In this document: piece by piece, positions 51,622 through 62,256 of the stretch
Layout: every line of letters starts with the position of its first letter
Numbering within the stretch: the first letter of the stretch is position 1
Assembly: GCA_942490775.1 (NCBI GenBank)
Contig: CALNYL010000001.1
Span: 248,001-312,000 of the forward strand
DNA: 64,000 nt
Direction of reading: 5' to 3'
Source: UBA6489 sp942490775
GTDB lineage: Bacteria; Patescibacteriota; Gracilibacteria; BD1-5; UBA6164
Made by a program: the position numbers and the translations under genes
Notes under the pieces: model-generated
Databases searched by the model: none
The model's input: the letters and a program-made list of their open reading frames with translations, nothing else
Told to the model about the DNA's origin: nothing

Positions 51622-52749
51622 TTATTCTTCTGATAATAAAGTTATTGTTATAGTTTGGTTATGTAAATAATAATTTGGGTCTTTATTTTTATTTACTCAA
51701 AACTCTCCGTATGAATAGAACCCTGCTATTTTACAGTTCTCTCAAACTTTATCTGCCACTATTTGTATTTCTTCTATTGTTTTATCTTTTAAAACCATTT
51801 TTCTTCATATACAGCTTACAACTAATGCAAATTGAGGGTTTGAATTATCTCCATATGCATATTTTATAGACTCTGATGCTCATCTCATAAGAAATTTAGG
51901 GTCATCTTTATTTAGATAAAAATTATGTCACTCTGGTATATCTCAAAAGAAAGAAAGGCTTCTTTCATCTTCATCAACAGCAGATAATGACCTTACATAT
52001 ATATCATTTTTATCTTTATTGAAAATGCTTATAGAGAAAAGAGATCATTGACTTATTAATCATTTTTTCTTTTTTTCCAAATATTCTTTATATAGGTCTA
52101 AAGCAGGTTTTCAATCACATTCATATAATACATTTCATATTGATTTTGTAATACTTATTTTTTCCCCAAATTTTTGCTGTCATCATATAGAACAGTTTCA
52201 AATATTTATTGCTGTTCAATAAAAACCAATCATTACTATATTATTTCATTTTCCTGATAAACTATTTAGTCAAACATAAGTACTTTTAAAATCAATACCA
52301 TCTCAGGCAGTTCCTCCTGAAACTCATACTTTCTTAGGCAGTATTCTTTTTATTCATCTTATCATCTCACTTCCATTTACTTCTATACCATCTGAAAAAA
52401 CTATAATATGCTTTAAATCATCAGCATACAATTGCTTTGCCATTTTTGCAGATACAGAAGAAGTATCTTCAATACTTTTTACATTACTTAAAATAGCCTG
52501 AACAGATGTTTTTTCAAATTTTATTGCTGTTACAGATATAGTTTCATCAAAAACCTCATTACCAATAATTTCTCAAGCAGTTGATACAAAGACAATGTTT
52601 GCATCTGGATAAAAACTGTTTAGAGAATCAGATATTTCTTCGTTTCCTAGAAAAAATGGTGCCACAAAAGCAAATACCAATAAATAATCTGTACTTATTT
52701 TACTAGATGACCATTTATTTTTCTGATATGTTCTTTGTTCTATTTCCAT
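51622..52749 (-). CDS. FIST-domain sensor protein (copy 1)
   Basis: 375 residues from ATG 52749 to TAA 51622. FIST N: PDANIVFVSTAGEIIGNEVF, AILSNVKSIEDTSSVSAKMA, IIVFSDGIEVNGSEMIRGIK then RILPKKVGVSGGTAGDGIDF. FIST C: CDWKPALDLYKEYLEKK, NNPQFALVVSC-type strand, KMVLKDKTIEEIQIVADK, GFYSYGEF and a C-terminal LHNQTITITLLSEE. FIST domains are predicted to bind small ligands such as amino acids in signal transduction. Adjacent, same-strand histidine kinase suggests a FIST-to-kinase pathway. Second copy and a decayed third lie upstream. Confidence 0.88.
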
Positions 52750-52844
52750 AGGTTTTCGTTATATAAAATAATTTTTCACATATTATATTATTTTGTTTTT
52801 TATTACAAATATCTTTGTAATAAAGGTATTGACCATTTCTTTTA

Positions 52845-52897
52845 ATAATCCATACCTGAATCTTTTCCTTTAATACTAAAGGAAAAAGGGGACCAGA
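52845..52897. repeat. Family A palindromic repeat
   Basis: ATAATCCATACCTGAATCTT with TTTCCTTTAATACTAAAGGA and AAAAAGGGGACC. Separates FIST copies 1 and 2. Confidence 0.8.
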
Positions 52898-52901
52898 TTA
52901 G

Positions 52902-54029
52902 TTATTCTTCTGATAATAATGTCACGGTCATGGTTTGGTTGTGTAAAAAGTAGTCAGAGTCTTTTGTTTTGTTTACTCATATTTCTCCATAAGAGTGGAA
53001 CCCTGCTATTTTGCAATCTTTTCATAACATTTCCGATACCACTTCTATTTCTTCTTTTATTTTTTCTTTTAGTACCCATTTTCTTCAAACACAATTTACA
53101 AGCAGTGCAAGTTCAGGATTAGGATTTTCTTTATGAGCATATTCTGTTGCTTTTTCTGCTCACTTTATAAGTAGTTTATTGTCAGCTCTAGTTAGATATG
53201 CTTTATATCCTTCTGGTACATCTCAAAAGAAAGCAATACTCTTATCATATTCATCACTAGACAAAAAGGATCTTACAACAGAATCATTTTCATCTTTTTC
53301 AAAGATTCATATTGAAAAATGAGTTCAAGCTTCTATTAATCATTGCTCTCTTTGTAGTAAGTATTTTTTATAAAAATCTAAAGCAGGTTCTCCGTCAAAT
53401 TCATAAACTACATTTCAGATTGATTTTGTTACTGTTTTTTTCTCGCCAAACTTTTGCCATCACCCTAAACTACAACTTCATACTTTTAAAGAATCTCAAT
53501 ATAGTCAAATCATTATTATGTTATTATCTTGGCTTGATAGAGTATTTAGTCAAACATAAGTATTTTCCATACTATCTCCATCTCAAGCCATTCATCATGT
53601 TACTTTTATTTTTTTAGGTAATATTCTTTTTATTCATCTAACTATTTCACTTCCATTTACTCATACTCAATCTGAAAATACTAGCACATGATTTAAGTCT
53701 TCTGCATACAAATCTTTTGCTAATTTTGAAGCAACAGAAGAACTATCTTCTATATTATCCACTTTTCATAAAGCAACTTGTACAGATGTTTTTTCAAATT
53801 TTATTGCTGTTACTGATATTGTATCATCATAAACTTGGTCTCACATAATTTCTCAGGCAGTTGAGATAAAGACAATATTTGCATCTGGATAAAATCAATT
53901 TAGTGAATCTGATATTTTTATTTTTCCTATAAAATCTGGTGAAATAAAAGCTAGAACTAAAATATATTCTCTGCTTAATTTTTCAGATGACCATTTGCCT
54001 TTTTGATACATTCTTTGTTCTATTTCCAT
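52902..54029 (-). CDS. FIST-domain sensor protein (copy 2)
   Basis: 375 residues from ATG 54029 to TAA 52902, exactly the same length as copy 1 and similar throughout (shared blocks include FVSTAGEIMG-type, FSDGVGVNGSEIVRGIKRIL, GVTWGMAGDGDSMENTYVGL-type, YFDGEPALDFYKKYLLQ and the LLSEE end). Differences are spread evenly, so the duplication is not recent. Role as for copy 1; the two may sense different ligands for the same kinase. Confidence 0.85.
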
Positions 54030-54080
54030 AAGAATTTAATTGTAAATAAATTTTATCTGTAAAATTATTATCTATAAAGA

Positions 54081-55212
54081 TTATTCTTCCGATAATAATA
54101 ATATTGTCATTGTTTGATTATGTAATGAAAATCTTTCTTTTTTCATCATTACTCAAATTTCTCAATAAGAATAAAATCATCAAATTTTACAATCTTTTCA
54201 AACTACATCATAAATTGCTTCTATTTCTTCTTCTACTCTTTGTCTTAAAACAAGTTTTCTTCATGTACAACTTATAAGTAATGCAAATTTGGGATTAGGA
54301 TTTTTCTCAAGGCTTCTTCTGCTGCATTTTCTGCTCATTCTATTAGTGCATCAAAATTTGTTTTCATAAGATAAGCTTTATATCATTCTGGTACATCTCA
54401 AGCAAATGTCACACTTTTATCTTCCTCATTCATTTGCTATTAAATGTTCTTATCATTAGCATCATCCTCATTTTTATCAAATATACTTATGGGTATAGGA
54501 AAATAAAGCCAGTCATGATTTACTTTTTTTCATAAGTATTTTTTATATAAATCTAAGAGCAGGTTCTCAGTCTATTTCATATACTATATTTCATTTTGCT
54601 TTTGTTATTGTTCTTTTCATACAGAACTTTGTCCATCATGATAAAGAATGAGTTCATATTTTTATAGAATCTCAATATAATCCAATCATAACTATATTAT
54701 TTTTACCCACCTCAAATGAATTTAGTCAAACATATGTAGTTTTGAAGTTTAATAAATCATCTCATGCTAGTCATCAAGTAACTCATACATTATTAGGTAA
54801 TACTTCTTTCATCCCTTTAATTAGTCATGTATAGTCTACTTGTAGTCATTCAACAAAAACTAAAACATGTCTTAAATCATCAGCCAATAATTGTTTTGCT
54901 AATTCAATAGAAACATTTTAGTATCTTTAGCTTCAATTCTACTTCTTTTGATATGGCTTTGATAGGAGTTTTATCAAAATTTAAAGCTGTTACTGATATA
55001 GTCTTTTCAAGAACTTCTTCTCCTAATATTTCTCATGAAGTTGAAGTCATAACTATATCAGCTTTTGGATAAAATTTTTTGAGTGAGTCATATATACTTT
55101 TCTTTTCAAAGTATATGTCTGAGAAAAAAACCAACACTAGAGAATATTCTTCGTCCACTATATCTAGTGACCATCAGTTTTCTCTATTATAAGACCTTTG
55201 TTGTACTTTCAT
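54081..55212 (-). pseudogene. FIST-domain sensor protein (copy 3), decayed
   Basis: Starts ATG 55212 (MKVQQRSYNRENGGSLDIVD) and reads as FIST to about 54915, where the frame stops near ACATTTTAG. Further frame changes occur near 54440-54455 and at about 54310 in an A run. The last part reads NPKFALLISCTGRKLVLRQR to LLLSEE and TAA 54081. Conserved FIST blocks survive in three frames. At least three indels make this a pseudogene unless the sequence is faulty. Confidence 0.8.
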
Positions 55213-55275
55213 TTGCCTATATTTAAGTTATATTTCTAAATATTACATTAATTCTATCACATAATTTTTTATATC

Positions 55276-55300
55276 GCAAATTTTTGTGGCTCTTTTTTTC
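55276..55300 (-). repeat. Dispersed motif GCAAATTTTTGTGGCTCTTT
   Basis: Identical over 20 bases to 15914-15933. Function unknown; both lie near gene ends. Confidence 0.6.
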
Positions 55301-55318
55301 TAGCAGAAAAAATTAAAA

Positions 55319-55357
55319 TAAAAAACCTTCAAAAATTTTTTGAAGGTTTTTTATTTT
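55319..55357. terminator. Bidirectional terminator
   Basis: AAAAAACCTTCAAAAA with TTTTTGAAGGTTTTTT, just downstream of mtnA on the minus strand. Confidence 0.85.
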
Positions 55358-55411
55358 AGGAAAATTCTCTGATTTTCTTATAGAGGTTGCTGATTTTTTA
55401 TTTCGTCTGGT

Positions 55412-56452
55412 TTAAATATTCCTTTTTTCTGTTATAATTCCAGTTATATACTTAGCAGGAGTTACATCAAATGCTGGATTTTCCGCTTCTGCTCATTCAC
55501 GATATGGACTTACTTTTCTTATTTCTCCAGTTTCAGAATCTCTTCCTTTTATAAAAAGAACTTCTTCTGGTTCTCTCATTTCAATTTTTATATCATCTCC
55601 TGTATTACAATTAAAATCAATAGTTGTGAAAGGTGCTGCTATATAAAAAGAAACTCCATTTTCATGAGCAAGTACAGCTTTTTCATATGTACCTATTTTA
55701 TTTGCAATATCTCAGTTTAAAGCGACTCTATCTGTTCAAACAATAAATATATCGATCTTTCATTGCTTTAAGTAAAGTCCTGTTGCATTGTCTGCTAGTA
55801 CTTTAACTGGTACTCATTCTTGGTTAAATTCCCATTCTGTTAATCATCATTGATGTCTTGGTGCTGTTGCGTCTGCAAATACTTTTACTTTTTTTCCATT
55901 TCTATGAGCATTTACTACACATTCTATTGCTGTTCAGTTATATCATCATACTCCTATTGCTGGTCATCATGTATGACAGTGTGTTCATATAGTATCTCAG
56001 TCTTTTATTAAAGCTCCTCCATATTCTCCTATTTTTTTATAAACCTCTTCAGAATTTTTTGCATATTCTTGTGCTTTTTCTTCTACAAGACTTATTGCTT
56101 CTTTATGAGAAACTCATTTTAGTTCTCATAGTAAGTAACTTATTGCATGTTTTAAGTCATAACCTGTTGGACGAGCTGATATTAGGTATTTTCCTAATTC
56201 TTGTATGTATTTTGCGAAATCACCATCTGTGTTTTCTGAATAATTTCTTATGGCTTGTGCTAGTCCAAAGGCTCATGCTACTCAAATTGCTGGTGCTCAT
56301 CTTACTGTCATGTTTTGTATTGCTTCAAATACTTGTTTTTTGTCTTTTAGTTCTAAAAACTCTATTGAGTGTGGTAGTTTTCTTTGATCTAGCATTATGA
56401 TGATTCCGTTTTCGTAAACAACTGAACTTGTTTCTTTTCCGTTTATTTTCAT
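55412..56452 (-). CDS. mtnA: Methylthioribose-1-phosphate isomerase (MtnA/eIF2B-like)
   Basis: 346 residues from ATG 56452 to TAA 55412. Motifs: MTVRGAPAIGVAGAFGLAQA near residue 48, THCHTGGPAIGVGGYNGTA with the catalytic Cys region, FADATAPRHQGGLTE, VKVLADNATGLYL, DIFIVGTDRVALNGDIANKI then GTYEKAV, and PYREGAEAENPAFDVTPAKY. It isomerises MTR-1-P (or 5-deoxyribose-1-P) to the ribulose form. The last residues TGIITEKRNI may result from an extra A in a run of six; with five, reading continues GIFKPDEIKNQQPL to 55378. An R15P isomerase is the main alternative; neighbours favour MtnA. Confidence 0.85.
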
Positions 56453-56670
56453 AGAAAGTGTTTTTTATAGAAATAAAATAATAAAAAATATTAATGTTTT
56501 AAGTTTATTTTTTTTGAGGGGGAAGTCAAAAAAAAGTTTTATTTTGCATTTGAATAGTTTTTGGTGGATTAGTGATATTTTATATTAAAGTTGTAGGTAA
56601 ATTAAATTTTTAAAGGGTAAAACCCTCTGTTGACAATTTATCTTTCATTATTTACCTACAAGTTTATTAT
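56453..56670. other. Intergenic gap with Family B repeat
   Basis: AT-rich gap; the only recognisable feature is the Family B palindrome TAAAGGGTAAAACCCTCTGT then TGACAATTTA at 56611-56640. Confidence 0.6.
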
Positions 56671-57689
56671 TTATATCCTAGAGGATTATCAGGGTGTTCC
56701 CATAATTCATCAAAGCTTCATCAGCTAAATGAAACCATTCAACTAATAAATTTATAAATCCAATGTCTTTTTTTGTCTTTACTAATAAGTCTGTCAAATT
56801 TTTCTCCAAAACCTGATTTTATACCATGTTTTTTCGTTACAGATTCAATCATTTTATTTTTTCTCTTCAAGTCTCTCTTCTTTAGTTGTCAGTCCATTTT
56901 TTATAAAATAAATAACACTTTCTTTGACTTGGTTTATTATTTCTTTTAGATATTTTTTATGAATGTCTGGTTGTTCTTCTCTGGCCATGGATTCTATCCA
57001 TTCAAGAATTTTAGTGATATCAGGAAATTTTTCTATTGTGCCAAGACTTCATTCAGCTTTTCAAATTCCTATAGATCTAACTCAATGACTTTTAGCGATA
57101 TTCATATCTTGAAAACCATCTCAAATGAGAACAGCTGTGTTAAAGAAATCTTTATCACCAGTTATTTCTTTTAGAATATCTAGATGTTTTTCTCATTTTG
57201 GTACATCTCTACTTCAAAGAACATAATAAAAATAATCAAGTATTCAATATTTTTTGAGACAATTTCTTGCAAAATCAGTTGAACTACCTGTTGTTATAAG
57301 AAGGTGTATATCATTTTTCTTTTAACTTTTTAATTGTATCAACAACTCAAAGAAAAAGCTCTACATCAACTCATTTCCTATCAAGTTCGTCATAAATTTA
57401 TCATGGTATTCTTTTAGTCTTTCTGCTTCAATAAATCATCAATAAGCTATTTCGTAGTTTCATTAAACCAAATCAATTGTATTTTCATAGAACATTTATT
57501 AATCTATTCCCCAATCATTTTCTAACATTTTCCATAAAATTATATAAGGTTTCAACAATTAGCTTACCAGATTTTAAGGGTTCAATCAAAATCAAAAATT
57601 CAATATTTTACTTCTTCACACTTTAATGATTCTGTATTATTATCTAGTTCTATATCTGAAAATGGGAAAGCCATACTTATATCAAACAT
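56671..57689 (-). pseudogene. HAD-superfamily hydrolase, multiply frameshifted
   Basis: Starts ATG 57689; motif I YGIFDFDGTL (about 57595) is in the first frame, which soon stops. Next frame: SGKLIVETLYNFMENVRKG; a later frame: IEAERLKEYHDKFM; then LLITTGSSTDFARNCLKK, LIGDGFQDMNIAKSHGVRSI (motif IV) and a C-terminal helix to TAA 56671. At least three indels. HAD proteins are phosphatases or related enzymes; between mtnA and the aldolase it could act on sugar phosphates. Inactive as it stands. Confidence 0.75.
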
Positions 57690-57805
57690 ATTTAACTATG
57701 GTTAAGAGAAAATTAATGATATTAATATAGTGATAATAAAATTAAAGTCAAATTAATTATTGACATGTTGTTGTTTTTATTTATTTAACTAAGATATTAA
57801 GAAAA

Positions 57806-58659
57806 TTATTTATAATTTTCTTCAACATAATTAACTTGCTCTTTTGTCAAAAATCTAGCTTTTCCTTTTTGTTTTTCTATTTGTTCTAATATATAACTAT
57901 GTACAGCCAGTAATTCATAATCATTTGCTACTACTGTTGTAGCAAAAAGATGTTCTTTTATAGTTTCCAATGATTTTATTTTTTCATCATCTTTTACTAG
58001 TTTAAAATTATCAAGTTTTAGTTTTTCTTTAACAATATTTTCTCTATTTTTTAAAAGCTTACATAATTCTTCAAATCAATCATTTCAATTAGTCTAACAC
58101 CATGATTTTTCAGACAGTCTAAAATATTTCAAACTCACTTTTTTTCTTTTTTCTTTTTTATAGCTTCAAATAAATGTAATCAAGGTGCACAGTAATCTAG
58201 TATTGTAGTATCATAATCTTTAAGTAAATCTTTTAAAATCTTCTTTCATCATTTCATACATAATAAAACCATTAAGTAAATATTATGTGTATGTATTATA
58301 TATTTTCAATCTAATATTGCATGAATACCTGTTTCAGTAGAAGCCTTAACTTCTGAAGAATTACATTTTTGAATTAATTTTTTAAACTCATTTTCTTTTG
58401 TTATTATTTTTTGTCCAAATCTTTTAAAAAGTTCTTCTAAGTCTATAGTAGCCAAAACTTCATTAGAGTTTTCAAACTCACAAATCTTTGGAGTTGATTT
58501 TCCAGATCAAGTGATAACTAAATACTGTTTTCAGTATATGGTTACTTTAAAAGAAGTATTTCAAGAGTGTGGTGGATAATCTACACATTTTTCACTTTCA
58601 GTATTTTTACTTAATTTAGCAGAAAATTTTACTATTTCTGTTGATTTTATTTTTTGCAT
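57806..58659 (-). pseudogene. Class II aldolase/adducin-family protein with one frameshift
   Basis: Starts ATG 58659. Blocks GNTSFKVTIYGKQYLVITGS then GKSTP (phosphate-binding), KASTETGIHAILDGKYIIHT followed by HN (metal His pair), DYCAPGLHLFEAI and LKNHGV (third His) define the fold. At about 58080-58090, one missing T shifts the frame; the continuation reads GNDWFEELCKLLKNRENIV to TAA 57806. Family members cleave or dehydrate sugar-1-phosphates with Zn; here next to mtnA and a phosphorylase, a 5-(methylthio)ribulose-1-P aldolase is the natural candidate. Only the linker-like C-terminal extension is out of frame, so partial function is possible. Confidence 0.75.
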
Positions 58660-58719
58660 AATTTTTTATTTAAGAATAAAACTAAGTTAAATATAAGAAA
58701 AAAACATAATATCTCAACA

Positions 58720-59532
58720 TTATAGACTTTTTATAAGGTTTTTTATAACCAAAGTCATCTTAGGCTCAGCTTTATTTGCCACTTCTATTATATTATCAAT
58801 AGTAGCTTCTTCTATATTATTATCTACACACAAATTTGTAACAATAGAAACAGCAAAACAAGAAATCCCCATATGACGAGCAACAATAACTTCTGGAACT
58901 GTTGACATTCCAACACCATCAGCACCTATACTTCTAAGATACCTACACTCAGCACGAGTTTCAAGAGAAGGTCAAGAAACAGAAATATAGACTCCTGTTT
59001 GATATTTTATATTATGTTTTTTAGCAATACTTATAGCCTTTTTTAGCATATCTTTATCATAAACCTCACTCATATCAGGAAATCTAGGACCTAATTCATC
59101 ATAGTTTTTACCTATTAATGGATTTAGAGGTTGCAAATTGATATGGTCATTTATAAGCATAATATCTCCAATTTCATAGTTAGTATTTAATCCTCAACAA
59201 GCATTTGAAACAATTAGTTTTTCTATACCTAGCACTTTCATTACTCTTATTGGAAATGTAACTTCCTCCATACTATAACCTTCATAAAAATGAAATCTTC
59301 CTCTCATTGCAACTACATTTTTTCCTCATAAAGTACCAAAAATAAACTCTCATTTATGACCCTCTACTGTAGAAATAGGGAAATTTGGTATTTTTTCATA
59401 ACTAATTTTATATTTTATATCTATTTCCTTAGCTAATCATCCTAGACCAGTTCCAAGAATAATACCTATTTCAGGTTTAAAGTTTACTTTAGTATTTAAG
59501 AAATCAACAGTTTGCTCTATTTTTTTTAACAT
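58720..59532 (-). CDS. Purine nucleoside / methylthioadenosine phosphorylase
   Basis: 270 residues from ATG 59532 to TAA 58720. N-terminal IGIILGTGLG (phosphate loop), GRFHFYEGYSMEEVTFPI, LIVSNACGGLNTNYEIGDI then MLINDHINLQPLNPLIG, GPRFPDMSEVYD and a C-terminal GADGVGMSTVPEVIVARHMG with ITNLxxG-like IVTNLCVDN. Trimeric PNP/MTAP family: splits purine (thio)nucleosides with phosphate to base plus pentose-1-phosphate. The upstream gene is a nucleoside deaminase, so methylthioinosine or 5'-deoxyinosine is a likely substrate. Intact. Confidence 0.88.
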
Positions 59533-59564
59533 TTTTTTCTTATTTTATAAGATAAAACTTGCAG

Positions 59565-59614
59565 TCTTCTTCTTTTCGTATGAAAAGTAAGAAATTTAGG
59601 ATGGACTATAAAAT
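59565..59614. repeat. Family A palindromic repeat
   Basis: GCAGTCTTCTTCTTTTCGTA then TGAAAAGTAAGAAATTTAGG and ATGGACTATA; same subtype as 49672. Confidence 0.65.
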
Positions 59615-59640
59615 AACTCCTTTCGCAGAATATAAATATC

Positions 59641-59676
59641 ATACAGCTGGTCAACAGAGGGTTTTAACCCTTTGAT
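59641..59676. repeat. Family B palindromic repeat
   Basis: ATACAGCTGGTCAACAGAGG then GTTTTAACCCTTTGAT, near-identical to 62213-62249. Confidence 0.8.
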
Positions 59677-59705
59677 TTTTTTTTCCGAGACTATAAAAAT
59701 ATTCA

Positions 59706-60984
59706 TTATTTTCAAAACCTATCCTTCACTATTCTCTCAACATTTTCTATAATTTCATCCTCTCCTTCTATTTTACCTTTTTCCATAAGAATTTTACCAT
59801 CACAAATTACTGTGTCAATGCATGATGCTCCAGCAGAATGGATTAAATTTTCTTCAAAGTTATGGTTTGGAATAAGTAGTGGATTCTTTAGGTCAATTAA
59901 AATCAAATCAGCTAAAGCTCATTCTTCTATCTTTCCAGTATTTAAGTTAAAACTTTCTGCAGCATTAACTGTAGCCATTCCTACAGCTTCACTTGCTGGT
60001 AAAACTCTAGGATCTCTGTTTATTCACTTTTGTACAAGAGAAGCTATTCTAAGTTCATCAATAATACTCAAATTATTATTTGAACCACATCAATCTGTAC
60101 CGATAATTGGTTTAATTCATCTTTTTACCATATCAACATATCTAAAATTAACTCAAGAAGCTAATTTTAAGTTTGAAGCTGGATTATAAATAATTTTTAC
60201 ATTATATTTTGCACAAATATCTAATTCCTTATCATTAAGCCAAATGGCATGAGCCATTATTATATTTGATCATAAAAATCATATATTTTCTAAATACTCA
60301 ACAGGTCTATAACCGTGTATCTTTATACAATCATTCACTTCTATTTCTGTTTCAGACATATGTATATGAATAAGTAGTTTATGTTTTTGAGCAAAATCTT
60401 TTATCCATTTTAGAAGGTCTTTTGATATTGTATAAATTGAATGTGGGGCGACTCAAAACTTTATTCTATTAGAAATATTTCTTTTTTCTGAAAAAAACTT
60501 TTCGCAAGCTTTTTGTTGCTCTTTAGCTATTTCAGGATTATCAAAATCAATAAAGAAAAAGTTTAATAAAGATCTAATCCCCATTTCTTCTACAGCCTTT
60601 ATACTCCAATCAACATGCCAATACATATCATTAAAAAAGGTTGTTCCTGACTTTATCATTTCTAAACAGGCAAATTTAGTTCCCCAATATATATCCTTCT
60701 CAGTCAATTTATCCTCTACAGCCCAGTTTTTTCACAACCACTCTTGTAAAGGTAAATTACTTCCGTATCATCTAAATAAAGACATTGGAGCATGTGTATG
60801 ACTATTATGTAGTCATGGCAATATAGCCTTATCTTTTCAATCTATTATTTTTTCAACAGATAAATCTTCTAAATCAATTTTTGACTTTAATGTTTTGAAT
60901 TATATTTCCTGAAATTAGTATATCTTTTTGTTCTCAGTTTAATTGAATATTCTGTATTAGTAAACTATTAGCTTTAGAATTCAT
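59706..60984 (-). pseudogene. MTA/SAH/5'-deoxyadenosine deaminase-like amidohydrolase, one frameshift
   Basis: Starts ATG 60984; the first 30 codons run into one base too many at about 60884-60888 and the remainder is read in the adjacent frame to TAA 59706. Motifs: PGLHNSHTHAPMSLFRG (metal-binding HxH), KSGTTFFNDMY, HGCRPVEYLENI-like, IKIHMSETEI-type and HAIWLNDKELDI (metal His), and TDGCGSNNNLSII then DPRVLPASEAVGMATV. Deaminates adenosine-type nucleosides to inosine forms; family members accept SAH, MTA and 5'-deoxyadenosine. Placed between a radical SAM gene and a phosphorylase. Only the 5' end is out of frame. Confidence 0.75.
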
Positions 60985-61013
60985 ATTTTTAAAGATTTTT
61001 TATACTATAATTA

Positions 61014-62168
61014 TTACTCTGGCTTTGGTCTTTTTTCTGGATCTGGGTAAAGCTCAAGATCATATCCTCTTTTTTCACAATCTTCTTTTGTTTCCCAAGG
61101 ACTCCTTGTAATAGATGTTGTTTGCTGTAAAAGTCTAGTTTTTTCCTTGCTACTTTTATTTATATTACCTCAAACACATGCCCTTACATCTACAGATCTC
61201 CATGTAGCATATTTATCTAGTTTAGCTAACATTTCTGGAGTAAACCTTTCTGAACTAGCTAAAGGAACTAGCGGTAAAGCAAGTCTAAGAGATGCAAAAA
61301 TCATTTCAAGAGCTTTATCAGAAACATGAAGTTGCTCTTGTATATTTTCTACTCATTTTAGTGAGTTTGCTGTTGGTAGTGCTATTCAAGCACATAGCTT
61401 TCCAGTTTCTTTATATAACTCATTTGCATGTTCAGCTAATGCCTTAACTTCCTTTAAAAACTTTGGATTTAAACCAAATAGTACTCAAAGACCATATTCA
61501 TCAAATCAAGCCTTCATTGCTACTTTTTGTGCATTTCTTCTAAGATTATAATTACTTTTAGGACCATAAGGATGTTTTTCCTTATATATTTCAGTATCGT
61601 AAGTTTCTTGAAAAAGTATATATTTAAGTTTAGTATTTGGTATTGCATCTCTCCAAAGTTTAAATGTTTCCTCAGTTTGAGGAGTTACATTTAACATTAT
61701 TTCTTTAATTTTACCTGTTTCGTTAGCAATTTTATTAGCAACCTTTAGGTAAGGAATAAGTTTTTCAGGGCTGATTGCTGTTAATGGTCAATCTCAAGCT
61801 AAAAGTTCAATATAACTATGTCAGTCATAAATTATTTCTTGCATATCTTCCTTAAATTCATCTAGTGTTAAAGTTTTTCTTTTAATTCTTTCTCAAGTTG
61901 ATGAATCAATAGACTTAGCCCTTATAGGACAATAACGACAACCACTAATACAAGCATCGGAGATATAACATACACCATATGGTTTTATTTTGTTACCAAA
62001 AACTGCTTTCCTTGTTTCCTCTGCGAGTTCAAATAATCATCTTTCAACTGCTGTAGTATAAGCTTCTTCTATTGCTTCATTATCTTGTAAATCTAACTCT
62101 TTATACTCTTCTATAAATTTAAGCCCCTCTTCTTGAGCTTTTTTAATAAGTGAATCATTTGTATTCAT
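61014..62168 (-). CDS. Radical SAM enzyme, HydG/ThiH-like
   Basis: 384 residues from ATG 62168 to TAA 61014. Cluster-binding motif CYISDACISGCRYCPIRA (C-x3-C-x2-C, about residue 72), then LLAGDGPLTAISPEKLIPYL, LNVTPQTEETFKLW and the tyrosine-lyase-like block LFQETYDTEIYKEKHPYG with KSNYNLRRNAQKVAMKAGF, GLGVLFGL and a C-terminal RSVDVRACVGGNIN. HydG and ThiH cleave tyrosine with the 5'-deoxyadenosyl radical; no hydrogenase or thiamine genes are in view, so the substrate is unknown. It lies between metK and a nucleoside deaminase, tying SAM supply, use and 5'-deoxyadenosine disposal. Confidence 0.82.
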
Positions 62169-62212
62169 AAATAAATAATTAAATAAATAAAAAATAACTT
62201 AATATAAATGTA

Positions 62213-62249
62213 ATACAGCTGGTTAACAGAGGGCTTTAGCCCTTTGAAA
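62213..62249. repeat. Family B palindromic repeat
   Basis: ATACAGCTGGTTAACAGAGG then GCTTTAGCCCTTTGAAA. Lies between metK stop and the radical SAM start. Confidence 0.8.
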
Positions 62250-62256
62250 AACAATT

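Noticed and set aside
56059..56400. Leu-rich plus-strand ORF of 113 residues
   Set aside because: Antisense shadow of mtnA, whose active-site motifs are intact on the minus strand.
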